The position numbers and the translations under genes were made by a program. Positions 28,221 through 37,136 of a DNA stretch of 38,464 nucleotides are shown here, one piece after another (the first letter of the stretch is position 1; each line of letters opens with the position of its first letter). Source of the stretch: Frankiales bacterium (GTDB lineage: Bacteria; Actinomycetota; Actinomycetes; Mycobacteriales; SCTD01); the NCBI GenBank assembly GCA_025464915.1, contig JAODNF010000311.1, positions 1-38,464 of the forward strand, read 5' to 3'. The notes beneath the pieces are model-generated. The model was given only the letters and a program-made list of their open reading frames with translations, searched no databases and had not been told where the DNA came from.

Positions 28221-29566
28221 TGACTCAGGCGCGTACCTCCGTGGCTACCTTCGACGGCAGCGACGCAGGCGCGTGGCTCGGCATCCGCTACGGCGTGGCC
28301 GACCGCTGGCAGGCCCCGCGACCGGTCGGTCCGGTCGACGGGCTGCAACCGGCGAAGTGGTTCGGGCCGTCCGCCCCGCAGCAGCCCGGTCCGATGTCCG
28401 GCGCCGTCCCCGGCATGGCGGTCACCGACACGGCCGAGGACTGCCTGACCCTGAACGTCTGGGCACCGCACGCCGCGGACGGTCTGCCGGTGATGGTCTG
28501 GATCCATGGCGGCGCGTTCCAGATCGGCGGCACCAGTCTGCAGACGTACGACGGCAGCACCCTGTCCCGTGAGCAGCAGGTCGTCGTGGTGTCGCTCAAC
28601 TACCGCCTGGGGGCGCTCGGCTGGCTCACCGGCGTCGACGGCGTCGTCCCGAACTGCGGCCTGCTCGACCTGCAGCTCGGCCTGCAATGGGTCCGGGACC
28701 ACATCGCGGCCTTCGGCGGCGACCCCGCCAACGTGACGGTCTTCGGCGAGTCCGCCGGCGCGGGTGCGGTGCTGCACCTGATGGCGAGCAGCACCGGCCT
28801 GTTCGACAGGGCGATCGCGATGTCCCCCGGCGCCGGCCAGACGCTGCCGTCCGAGCTCGGCAGGCAGGTGGCGGACGCGTTGCTCGCCAAGGTGCCCCTC
28901 GACGCTCCGGTCGAGGACATCCTCGCTGCCCAGGCGGAGGTCAGCGCCGAGCTGCTCCCCCTCGTCGGCGCCATGCCGTTCCACCCGTCGGGGGAGCCGC
29001 TCTGGGGCCGCACGGGCGACGTGCCGCTGCTGATCGGCACGACGTCGCAGGAGATGTCGCTGTTCGTCCCGCCGATGGAGCTGGACGCCGACACCCTGAC
29101 GTCGCTGCTAGAGCCGCTGCTGTCAGCGGAGGCGCACCGGCCGCTCGGCGCCGATGCCGTGAACCGGGTCGTGAAGGCCTACAGCGGACCGACCGCCATG
29201 GCCGACATCGCCACCGACGTCACGATGCGGCTGCCCGTCGAGCGCCTCCTCGACGCTCACCCCGGGCCCGCGTACGCCTACCAGTTCACCTACGAGACGA
29301 CCCACGGCGCCTGCCACGCCGCCGACCTGCCCTTCGTCTTCAACAGCTTCGACGTCGAGGGCTGGCGCGACTGGGTCGGTGGCTCCCCCGACGGGCTGGG
29401 CCGCACCATCCGCGACGCCTGGGCGGCGTTCGCCCGCACCGGCGTCCCGCGCGACGACTGGCCGCCCTACGACGAGCGGCGCCTGATGATGGAGCTCGGC
29501 CCCGAGGTGACGGTGGTGGCCGACCCCCTCGCCGAGGCGCGCAGCCGCTGCGCCCCCGTCCTGTAG
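28220..29566 (+). CDS. Type B carboxylesterase/lipase family protein
   Basis: GIRYGVADRWQAPRPV, EDCLTLNVWAP, VWIHGGAFQIGG, NVTVFGESAGAGAVLHLMAS. Confidence 0.93.
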   Translation: MTQARTSVATFDGSDAGAWLGIRYGVADRWQAPRPVGPVDGLQPAKWFGPSAPQQPGPMSGAVPGMAVTDTAEDCLTLNVWAPHAADGLPVMVWIHGGAFQIGGTSLQTYDGSTLSREQQVVVVSLNYRLGALGWLTGVDGVVPNCGLLDLQLGLQWVRDHIAAFGGDPANVTVFGESAGAGAVLHLMASSTGLFDRAIAMSPGAGQTLPSELGRQVADALLAKVPLDAPVEDILAAQAEVSAELLPLVGAMPFHPSGEPLWGRTGDVPLLIGTTSQEMSLFVPPMELDADTLTSLLEPLLSAEAHRPLGADAVNRVVKAYSGPTAMADIATDVTMRLPVERLLDAHPGPAYAYQFTYETTHGACHAADLPFVFNSFDVEGWRDWVGGSPDGLGRTIRDAWAAFARTGVPRDDWPPYDERRLMMELGPEVTVVADPLAEARSRCAPVL

Positions 29567-29615
29567 CCGCGGCTCTCTGGTCCGTCCCCCGCCCCGTGCT
29601 GGCGAGCGCAGGACG

Positions 29616-29954
29616 TCAACGGCCGAGTCGCTCGCGGATGAGGAACTTCGGCACGCACATCGCCCACGCCTCGGTCACCCGCTCCTGCATCTCGTCCAGG
29701 TCCAGCTCGCCGATGCGGCAGGCGACCCACTGGTACCTCATGTCCGACGCGCCGGGCAGCAGGTAGCGGTCGTCGGACGCGACAAGGGCCGTCCGTTCCT
29801 CGCGCGGGAAGGCGAAGCCCATCAGCGTCTCGTCGCGACTGAAGGCGCAGTAGACGATCGACGTGACGCGGAACTTCACGCGGTCGTGGATGAGGTGCTC
29901 GGTGGTGCGGGGCAGCGTCAGCGCCAGCTTGCGCACGTCCTCGACGGTGGCCAC
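29616..29954 (-). CDS. MmcQ/YjbR family protein
   Basis: TVEDVRKLALTLPRTTEHLIHDRVKFRV...MGFAFPREER...YQWVACRIGELDLDEMQERVTEAWAMCVPKFL. Upstream GTG 29960 is an alternative start. Confidence 0.8.
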   Translation of the reverse strand: MATVEDVRKLALTLPRTTEHLIHDRVKFRVTSIVYCAFSRDETLMGFAFPREERTALVASDDRYLLPGASDMRYQWVACRIGELDLDEMQERVTEAWAMCVPKFLIRERLGR

Positions 29955-30118
29955 GCCCACATATTCGCTGGACTCACCGACAACCGCCAGGCATCCTGAC
30001 CGGCTCAGCACCGAGGAAGGACCGACCGCGTGACACGCAGACGAGATCAGCACCTACGGGTGCCCGTCCTGCGCTGATCGCGGGGTCACCCGGGCGCCCC
30101 GACCTACCGGAGAGCCCC

Positions 30119-31126
30119 GTGGACACCATCCTGGGACAGTTCGACCTGTCCGACCTGCACAACGACCTCGGTCCCTACCTGTACTTCCGCGCGCACGAGC
30201 GCCGCGGCGACGCGCACCTCGTGAAGCGCGACCTCAAGCACGCCGTCACGCGCGACGTGCTGCCCGACCGGGCCGTCCTCGTCCGGACCGTCGACAACGG
30301 TCCCTGCGTCGACGTGCTCGCCGAGGTGGACGACACCGTCGTGCTGCTCCGCACCTGGAAGCAGGCGGCCGACGTCTGGGTCACGGCTCACGACGAGCCC
30401 ACCGCCCGGGCCGTCGCCTCGGAGATCGAGGCGCGCGCCTTCAAGCAGCCGGCGCAGGGCCGCATCGAGCTGCGGTTCACCTCCGACGACAGCAGCACCC
30501 GGTACGTCGAGGTGGACGTGCCCACGTGGACCCAGGTCGAGGGCCACTACAGCCCGGCCGTGCACACCGCGCTGAACGGCCTCGTCGCGCACCGGCACTC
30601 GACGGCAGAGGCCCGTCGCCTGATGCTCTGGCACGGCGAGCCGGGTACGGGGAAGACGACCGCCATCCGGGCGCTCCTGCACGCGTGGCAGGAGTGGACC
30701 GAGGCGGTGGTCGTCACCGACCCCGAGTCGCTGCTCTCGAGCGGCAAGTACCTGCGCCGCGTGATGCTCGACGCCAACGACGACCACAAGTGGCAGGTGG
30801 TCGTCCTCGAGGACGCCGAGTCCCTGCTCCACAAGACCGGCGGCAAGGGGATGGCGAAGCTGCTGAACCTGTGCGACGGCCTGCTCGGGCAGGGCCTGCG
30901 CTGCCTGTTCCTCATCACCACCAACGAGCCGCTGCAGGCCGTGCACCCGGCGCTCGTCCGCCCCGGACGCTGCCTGTCGCGCGTCGAGTTCGACCGGCTC
31001 CCCGCCAGCCAGGCTGCCGGCCTGCTGGGCCGTCCCGTCGACCGCGGCATGACGCTCGCCGAGGTGATGGCGGCCAAGCCGGTGACGGTCGTGCAGGAGC
31101 CGGTCGCGGTGGGTCAGTACCTGTAG
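30119..31126 (+). CDS. AAA-family ATPase (DUF5925-like N-terminal region)
   Basis: Walker A GEPGTGKTT, Walker B WQVVVLEDAE, sensor ITTNEP, HPALVRPGRC. Confidence 0.85.
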   Translation: MDTILGQFDLSDLHNDLGPYLYFRAHERRGDAHLVKRDLKHAVTRDVLPDRAVLVRTVDNGPCVDVLAEVDDTVVLLRTWKQAADVWVTAHDEPTARAVASEIEARAFKQPAQGRIELRFTSDDSSTRYVEVDVPTWTQVEGHYSPAVHTALNGLVAHRHSTAEARRLMLWHGEPGTGKTTAIRALLHAWQEWTEAVVVTDPESLLSSGKYLRRVMLDANDDHKWQVVVLEDAESLLHKTGGKGMAKLLNLCDGLLGQGLRCLFLITTNEPLQAVHPALVRPGRCLSRVEFDRLPASQAAGLLGRPVDRGMTLAEVMAAKPVTVVQEPVAVGQYL

Positions 31127-32073
31127 AACCGCTGCACGTCGGCCCACTCCCGCTCGAGTCCCTTCGTCACCGCCGCGCTCAGCGGGGCGAAGGGCTCGAG
31201 CGCTCCGGACGACACGGTCCAGGTGGCGACGGCCCTGCCCCTGACCAGTGCGATCGGCTTGAAGATGCCGTTGACCGTGATGACGCCCTCGGCACCTGCC
31301 ATCACCCAGTCGCGGGAGTCCCAGCCGCAGAGCAGCTCGTCCCAGGGACCGAGCAGCGTGGGCCCGGGCACGGTCGCCTCGTACGCCGGAGCCTCGCGTC
31401 CCTGGAGGGCGGCGCGGGCGTCGCGCAGGGTCAGCCCGGCCCACTTCGCGAGGTCGCGGTCGGTCGAGGGGCCGTGGCCGGCGAGATAGCGGGTGCCGAG
31501 CTCCTGGAGCGCCGTCTCGCGCGACACCCTCGGCTGCTTGCCGAGCCAGTCGGCGACGAGCACGAAGGCCTGCTCCCGGCCGACCATCGGCCCACGCACG
31601 CAGATGCCTGCCAGCGTCGCCTTGAGGAGCAGGTGCACGATCGCCTGCCCCGCGACCGGGACGCCCTTGCGCTCCAGGGCGTCCTTGAGCTGCGTGCGGG
31701 TCGCCGGCCCGTCTTTCAGCACCCTCGTGATGATCGGCAGCGCCTTGTCGGCCTGGCCGGTCGAGACGCCCTCCTGCCGCAGCCGCGTCGCGTTGCTCGT
31801 CACGAGCTGGGGCGTGGTCAGCGCGTGCAGCCAGGCGTAGTCCTCCGACCGGATCAGGTGCAGCGTCCCGCGGTTCACCCAGGTGACGACCGCGGCGCGT
31901 GAGGCGAGGGCCTCGTCCACGTCGTCGACGGTCAGCCCGGTGCTGCGAGCTCGCACCCCGAGCTGGCCGGCCCGCAGCTCCTGGCACTGGACAGCGAGGC
32001 AGCGGTCGAGCACGCCGAGGACGGAAGTCGCCTTCGGGCCCGCGAGCAACTGGGCCGCGAGCCGTGGGATCAC
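31114..32073 (-). CDS. Winged-helix DNA-binding domain protein (HTH_42, AlkZ-like)
   Basis: CLAVQCQELRAGQLGVRARS, VVTWVNRGTLHLIRSEDYAWLHALT, YLAGHGPSTDRDLAKWAGL. Confidence 0.8.
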   Translation of the reverse strand: MIPRLAAQLLAGPKATSVLGVLDRCLAVQCQELRAGQLGVRARSTGLTVDDVDEALASRAAVVTWVNRGTLHLIRSEDYAWLHALTTPQLVTSNATRLRQEGVSTGQADKALPIITRVLKDGPATRTQLKDALERKGVPVAGQAIVHLLLKATLAGICVRGPMVGREQAFVLVADWLGKQPRVSRETALQELGTRYLAGHGPSTDRDLAKWAGLTLRDARAALQGREAPAYEATVPGPTLLGPWDELLCGWDSRDWVMAGAEGVITVNGIFKPIALVRGRAVATWTVSSGALEPFAPLSAAVTKGLEREWADVQRFYRY

Positions 32074-32405
32074 TCCGCGAGGGTAGGCGGGCAGGCTGAG
32101 AGCAGCGCAAGGAGGACGGCGTCCAGCTCGGGCTCCGGGGCACCGGATGCCATCTCGTCACAGGTGAGCAGCACCCGCGTGCCGCCCGACCCGACGGGCG
32201 TGAACGCCCAGGTCAGGAACACGCCGTCCTCACAGCCGTCGCCGACGGACATGAGCAGCTGGCAGGAGGTGCGGGACTGCAGCACCTCGGTCTGGTCGGA
32301 CCACAGCTGCGTGACGAGGCGGTGGACCTCGTCCCAGGCCCGGACGACGGGCACCGGCAGCAACGTTGTCGCCGACGTCGTCGAGAGCAGCTCGTCGGAC
32401 GTCAT
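32070..32405 (-). CDS. Small protein, possible SRPBCC-like fold
   Basis: 111 aa; VFLTWAFTPVGSGGTRVLLTCDEMASG pattern; overlaps both neighbours by 4 nt. Track start 32711 is too early. Confidence 0.55.
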   Translation of the reverse strand: MTSDELLSTTSATTLLPVPVVRAWDEVHRLVTQLWSDQTEVLQSRTSCQLLMSVGDGCEDGVFLTWAFTPVGSGGTRVLLTCDEMASGAPEPELDAVLLALLSACPPTLAE

Positions 32406-33019
32406 GGCCGGACCGCGATGCCCGTGAACAGCGAGCCGATGGCTCGGGGCACGCCCTTCTCGTACCGGTGGTCGACCTGCTTCACCTCGAGGCCGCCCCG
32501 GGTAAGGATCCCGGGGACGTCGCGGTCGAGGTGGCAGCCGGCGGCGAGGACCCGCTGAACCGGGTTGACCCGGCGCTGCCAGCGCACGACGCCGACGTCC
32601 GGCGCCAGCCCGTGCTCGGCGAAGTGCACTGCCCCACCCGGGCGCAGGACCCGCGCCATCTCCCGTACCGCCTTCTCGGGGTCCGGGATCGAGCACAGGC
32701 TCCAGGTGCACAGCACCATGTCGGCGGACTCGTCCTCGAACGGCAGCGCCTGCCCGTCGAGCCCGCTGATCTCGACCGGCACCGGCGACGCGGCGATTCG
32801 GTCGGCGGCCAGCCGGACGCCGACACCGAGCGGCTCGACGGCCCGGACGCGCGTGACGGTCGAGGGCAGGTACGGCAGGTTGTGGCCGGTGCCGAAGCCG
32901 ATCTCCACCACGTCGCCGGCGAGCCCTGCGCAGACCTCCGCGCGGACGTGCCGGGTCTGGGCCGTGTCCATCACCTTGTTCATCAGGTGCGGGAACACCC
33001 GCTCGCTGTAGCGGCTCAT
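32402..33019 (-). CDS. Class I SAM-dependent methyltransferase
   Basis: GDVVEIGFGTGHNLPYLPSTVTRVRAVEP, EDESADMVLCTWSLCSIPDPEKAVREMARVLRPGG. Track start 33919 is too early. Confidence 0.9.
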   Translation of the reverse strand: MSRYSERVFPHLMNKVMDTAQTRHVRAEVCAGLAGDVVEIGFGTGHNLPYLPSTVTRVRAVEPLGVGVRLAADRIAASPVPVEISGLDGQALPFEDESADMVLCTWSLCSIPDPEKAVREMARVLRPGGAVHFAEHGLAPDVGVVRWQRRVNPVQRVLAAGCHLDRDVPGILTRGGLEVKQVDHRYEKGVPRAIGSLFTGIAVRP

Positions 33020-33121
33020 GTCGGCGTCGTCATCCCCCCCAGGTGTCAGACGTGCCCTCACAGTGTGACCGCACCAGCCCTCGCTGTGAAGAGAACGGGG
33101 AGTTCTGTGAGGATGACGCTC

Positions 33122-33970
33122 ATGCGTCTCGGTATCCAGATCCCGTCGTTCACGTTCCCCGGTGGCAAGGCCACCCTCGGCCAGGACCTCGCCGCGATCG
33201 CCCGTACGGCGGACGACGCCGGGTTCAGCGCCATCGCCGTGATGGACCACTTCTTCCAGATCGGCCCGGTGGGCCCGCCGGAGATGGAGATGCTCGAGGC
33301 CTACACGACGCTCGGCTTCCTGGCCGGCCACACCAGCCGCGCACAGCTGCTCACCCTCGTCACCGGCGTGATCTACCGCGAGCCGGGCCTGCTGGCGAAG
33401 ACGCTCAGCACCCTCGACGTCCTGAGCGGCGGCCGTGCGGTGCTCGGCATCGGGGCGGCGTGGAACGAGCAGGAGGCCAGGGGCCTGGGCTTCCGGTTCC
33501 CGCCGGTGGCCGAGCGGTTCGAGCGGCTCGAGGAGACCCTGCAGATCTGCCGGCTGATGTTCGACGGCCAGGACACGTCGTACGACGGGAAGCACTTCAC
33601 CCTGGAGCGCACCCTCAACGTGCCCTCGCCCATCAGCGCCCTCCCGATCATGATCGGCGGCGGCGGGGAGAAGAAGACGCTGCGGCTGGTCGCGCAGTAC
33701 GCGCAGCTGTGCAACCTGTTCCCTGGGCCCGACCTGGCGCACAAGCTCGAGGTCCTGCGCGGCCACTGCGAGGCGGTCGGCAGGCCGTACGACGACATCG
33801 AGAAGACCGTCTACTACACGTTCGACACGGCCAAGTCGTCCGCCGAGACGGTGGACGAGCTCGGCGCCCTGAAGGACCTCGGATTCGGCCTCGCTCTCGG
33901 CGGCGTGCGGGACGTCCACACCCTGGCGCCTCTGGAGACGATCGGCGCGGAGGTGCTGCCCCAGCTCTGA
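33122..33970 (+). CDS. LLM-class (F420-dependent type) oxidoreductase
   Basis: MRLGIQIPSFTFPGG, AIAVMDHFFQIG, LLTLVTGVIYREPGLLAKTLSTLDVLSGGRAVLGIGAAWNEQEARGLGF. Confidence 0.93.
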   Translation: MRLGIQIPSFTFPGGKATLGQDLAAIARTADDAGFSAIAVMDHFFQIGPVGPPEMEMLEAYTTLGFLAGHTSRAQLLTLVTGVIYREPGLLAKTLSTLDVLSGGRAVLGIGAAWNEQEARGLGFRFPPVAERFERLEETLQICRLMFDGQDTSYDGKHFTLERTLNVPSPISALPIMIGGGGEKKTLRLVAQYAQLCNLFPGPDLAHKLEVLRGHCEAVGRPYDDIEKTVYYTFDTAKSSAETVDELGALKDLGFGLALGGVRDVHTLAPLETIGAEVLPQL

Positions 33971-33987
33971 CCGGGTAGGGGCCGCCC

Positions 33988-34830
33988 ATGGCCTACGTCA
34001 GCGAGTCAGGTTCCTTCGAGCGCGACACCCGTTACCTGAACGGGGACTGGGGTCCGGAGCCCGGGCGCTACCAGCTGGTGGTGAGCCGGGCGTGCCCCTG
34101 GGCGAGCCGCGCGATCGTCGTCCGGGAGCTGCTCGGACTTCAGGAGGCGCTGCCGATGCTGGTCTGCGGGCCCGTGCACGACGAGGACTCGTGGACCTTC
34201 GAGGGCGGCCGGCTCAAGGACCTCTACCCCGACGGGTACGACCGCGGCATCACGGTGCCTGCGATCGTCGACCTCACCACGGGCACCGTCGTCAACAACG
34301 ACTACCCGTCGCTGACGCTCAGGCTCGAGACGGAGTGGACCGCCCTGCACGCCGAGGGCGCACCGGACCTCTACCCCGAGCCGCTCCGCGAGGAGATGGA
34401 CGAGGTGATGGAGCTGGTCTTCCACGACGTGAACAACGGCGTCTACAAGTGCGGCTTCGCCGGCGACCAGGACGCGTACGAGAAGGCCTACCGCACCCTG
34501 TGGGACCGTCTCGACTGGCTCACCGACAGGCTCTCGGGTCAGCGCTTCCTGATGGGCGACGCGATCACCGAGGCGGACGTGCGGCTGTTCACGACCCTGG
34601 TGCGCTTCGACGCGGTCTACCACTCGCACTTCAAGTGCAACCGCCAGAAGCTGAGCGAGATGCCGGTGCTGTGGCGCTACGCGCGCGACCTGTTCCAGAC
34701 GCCCGGGTTCGGCGACACCGTCGACTTCGAGCACATCAAGCAGCACTACTACGTCGTGCAGAAGGACATCAACCCCACGCAGGTCGTGCCCCTCGGTCCG
34801 GACCTCAGCGGGTGGCAGCAGCCGGTGTGA
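33988..34830 (+). CDS. Glutathione S-transferase family, Xi-class/glutathionyl-hydroquinone-reductase-like
   Basis: GRYQLVVSRACPWASRAIVVRELLGL (CPWA motif), DLYPEPLREEMDEVMELVFHDVNNGVYKCGFAGDQDAYEKAY, LMGDAITEADVRLFTTLVRFDAVYHSHFKCN. Confidence 0.92.
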   Translation: MAYVSESGSFERDTRYLNGDWGPEPGRYQLVVSRACPWASRAIVVRELLGLQEALPMLVCGPVHDEDSWTFEGGRLKDLYPDGYDRGITVPAIVDLTTGTVVNNDYPSLTLRLETEWTALHAEGAPDLYPEPLREEMDEVMELVFHDVNNGVYKCGFAGDQDAYEKAYRTLWDRLDWLTDRLSGQRFLMGDAITEADVRLFTTLVRFDAVYHSHFKCNRQKLSEMPVLWRYARDLFQTPGFGDTVDFEHIKQHYYVVQKDINPTQVVPLGPDLSGWQQPV

Positions 34831-36121
34831 GGCACGACCAGCGGAAGTGCCGGTGGGGCTGGAGCCTCACGGTGATGCGCAGCCCCGGGACGCCGGTCTG
34901 CTTCTCGTCCGCAGGGACGACGGTACGCGCGCCGCGACCGCCCTTGTCGATGCTGATGACGTCGAGCCCGCGGGTGTAGTCGGCGACGTAGACGAGGTCG
35001 TCGCGGCCGGGGAAGAAGTCGGCCTGAGAGGCGGTCGTGCTGTCGCCCGCCCAGACGCCGACGGGGCGCGGGTGCCTCGGGTCGGACACGTCGAGGAAGC
35101 GGACGCCGGCGCCGTACCACGCGTCGGCCACGACCTTGCTGCTGTTGAGCGAGAACCAGTGGCTGCTGCAGTACTGCTTCTGCGTCAGCGGCCCGTGGTT
35201 GTCGGCGTTGACAGGGGCGTTCCAGCTCGAGACGGGACGGAGCAGCTTCGCCTTGCGGTCGATGCGCCAGACCTCGAAGCGGCCGTCGTCCGTGCAGCCC
35301 GGTGCGTAGCTCTCCTCGGTGATGAGCCAGGTGTCGCGGTCGAGGCGCTTGCCGCCGTGCAGGATCAGGTTGTCGTTGGCCTTGTTGTCCGCGGCACTGA
35401 CGCGGGCGACGAGGGTCGGGTGCAGCGGGTCCTTCCCGAGGCGGTGGACCGCAGCCCCCTTGCTGCCGTAGACGGTGATGTCGCCGAAGCGGTCGACCTC
35501 GGCGTCGTGGACCGAGCCGCCGGCCGGTGTGGCGAACGTGCCGACGACCTTCGGCACGGCGAGGTCGCGCACGTCGACGACCACGACCTGGCTGCCTCCG
35601 GACACCCACAGGTAGCGGTCACCGTCGACGAGCGTCGAGGTGTGGCCGTACCCGCTCGGCAGGCCGACCCCGCCGATGACGGTCGGCCTGGACGGTGTGC
35701 GGAGGTCCACCAGGTTGACGCGTCCGGCGCCGCCGACCTGACTGTCCTGGCTCATGACGGCGAACCGCCGCGTCTGCGAGACCGCGATGTCCTCGTTCTG
35801 GTAGTTCGGCAGCTCGAGCTTCGCGAGCGGCTTGGGGGCCCGAGGGTTGCTGACGTCGAAGACCTGCAGGCCGCCGGTCAGCTTCACCGGCGTCGCGCCC
35901 GCCTCGTTCCAGACGAGGTCGGGCTCCGAGAGCACGTAGACCGTCCTGCCGAGGAAGTGCCCGCTGACGGCGCCCCCGGCGTCGAACGCGTGCGAGACCA
36001 GGTGCACGTTCGGTGTGGCCACGCCCGAGGAGCTGGAGGGCAGCAGCTGGGCCGGGGCGGCGTGCGCCGGCGGTGCGAGCACGGTGGCCGTGCAGAGGGC
36101 GGCGAGCAGGACGCGGCGCAT
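34805..36121 (-). CDS. Secreted LVIVD-repeat beta-propeller-like protein
   Basis: Signal peptide MRRVLLAALCTATVLAPPAHA; repeated GGLQVFDVSNPRAPKPLAKLEL / RVNLVDLRTPSRPTVIGGVGL / VVVVDVRDLAVPKVVGTF. Start 36121 preferred over 36445. Confidence 0.88.
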   Translation of the reverse strand: MRRVLLAALCTATVLAPPAHAAPAQLLPSSSSGVATPNVHLVSHAFDAGGAVSGHFLGRTVYVLSEPDLVWNEAGATPVKLTGGLQVFDVSNPRAPKPLAKLELPNYQNEDIAVSQTRRFAVMSQDSQVGGAGRVNLVDLRTPSRPTVIGGVGLPSGYGHTSTLVDGDRYLWVSGGSQVVVVDVRDLAVPKVVGTFATPAGGSVHDAEVDRFGDITVYGSKGAAVHRLGKDPLHPTLVARVSAADNKANDNLILHGGKRLDRDTWLITEESYAPGCTDDGRFEVWRIDRKAKLLRPVSSWNAPVNADNHGPLTQKQYCSSHWFSLNSSKVVADAWYGAGVRFLDVSDPRHPRPVGVWAGDSTTASQADFFPGRDDLVYVADYTRGLDVISIDKGGRGARTVVPADEKQTGVPGLRITVRLQPHRHFRWSCLTPAAATR

Positions 36122-36203
36122 GCCTCGTCGTTCGACGTGAGCGCGGCTATCCCTGCCTGGCAACACCCAGGGAACCCGGCGGCAACCCCGGGGAGACCGT
36201 CGA

Positions 36204-36215
36204 CAGACCGGTCTG
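36204..36215. promoter_or_regulatory. Perfect 12-bp palindrome CAGACCGGTCTG between divergent LVIVD and GT genes
   Basis: Direct reading of self-complementary sequence. Confidence 0.4.
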
Positions 36216-36425
36216 GCCGCACCGCTTGGCGCACGCCGATCAGGTACGAACCCGGTCAATGTGCGGCCGATGACAGGATGCCCTAACCTCGCCGGGTGGC
36301 GGCTCCCGACCTCCGAGGAGTGCCCCCGCTCCCCGTCCGAACAGGGGCTGCCGCGCGGACGGACGCAGCGGTTGCCGCGACGCGAGCCCGTGGTTGCCTG
36401 AGGGACGGCGGGGCAGGTCCCTGAC

Positions 36426-37136
36426 ATGCCCGCCCTGACCCTCATCGGCGTCTACCGCGAGCGCAACGCTGCGTGCATGCTGGCCATCGCGCGGCAGGCC
36501 ATGGCACTCGGGGCCGAGGTGCGCCTGCACGCCCTGGGAGAGGTCGAGCGCAGCCTGGCGCGCTGGACGGTCGCCCAGGGCGCCGGTGGTCGTTGCACGC
36601 TGCTGAACGAGCTGTACCTGGGCGCGCAGCCGACGGGCGACGTGGTGGTCTCCGACGACGACGTGGACTTCTGCCGCGGAGACCTCGCGCGGTTCCTCAC
36701 GCACTTCCACGAAGGCGGCTGGGACCTCGCCCAGCCGGCTCATCCCTGGCGGGGCAGCCACTCGTCGTACCGCTTCTTCCTGAAGCGGCGGCCCTGGCTC
36801 GTCAGCCGGGACACGACGTTCGTCGAGATCGGCCCCCTGTTCGCCGTTGCGGAGCGCGCGCGCGACGCGTTCCTGCCGCTGCCCGAGTGGGGCATGGGGT
36901 GGGGCGTCGAGCTGCTCTGGTGGGACCGGGCCCGGGCGGGTGCCCGTCTCGGCATGGTGGACGACGTGACGATCCGGCACCTGTCGCCGCTATACGGCGA
37001 CTACGGCCGCGCCGACGAGGAGCGCCGCTTGCGCGACCAGCTGGCGCTGCGCGACCTCCGGCACATCCGGCAGACCCAGCGCACGCTGCGCAGCACCCCT
37101 CGGTGGCAGCGGTTGCGCCCGCGGGGTGCGTCGTGA
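36426..37136 (+). CDS. Putative GT-A-like glycosyltransferase
   Basis: Alpha/beta N-terminus TLIGVYRERNAACMLAIARQAMALGAEVRLHAL and VVVSDDDVDFC acidic motif. Confidence 0.5.
   Translation: MPALTLIGVYRERNAACMLAIARQAMALGAEVRLHALGEVERSLARWTVAQGAGGRCTLLNELYLGAQPTGDVVVSDDDVDFCRGDLARFLTHFHEGGWDLAQPAHPWRGSHSSYRFFLKRRPWLVSRDTTFVEIGPLFAVAERARDAFLPLPEWGMGWGVELLWWDRARAGARLGMVDDVTIRHLSPLYGDYGRADEERRLRDQLALRDLRHIRQTQRTLRSTPRWQRLRPRGAS

Noticed and set aside
32080-32085. TACCCT 6 nt before the HTH_42 GTG start (another possible leaderless promoter)
   Set aside because: The gene overlaps the upstream SRPBCC-like gene by 4 nt and is more simply explained as translationally coupled.
30104-32161. 685-aa minus-strand ORF
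   Set aside because: Spans two well-supported genes (AAA ATPase antisense and HTH_42 in the wrong frame); low complexity.
33058-33068. TCACAGTGTGA palindrome upstream of the LLM oxidoreductase
   Set aside because: Resembles CRP half-sites but in the wrong order/spacing (CRP is TGTGA-N6-TCACA); too short to call with confidence.
34847-36286. 479-aa plus-strand ORF opposite the LVIVD protein
   Set aside because: Shadow of a convincing signal-peptide-bearing repeat protein.
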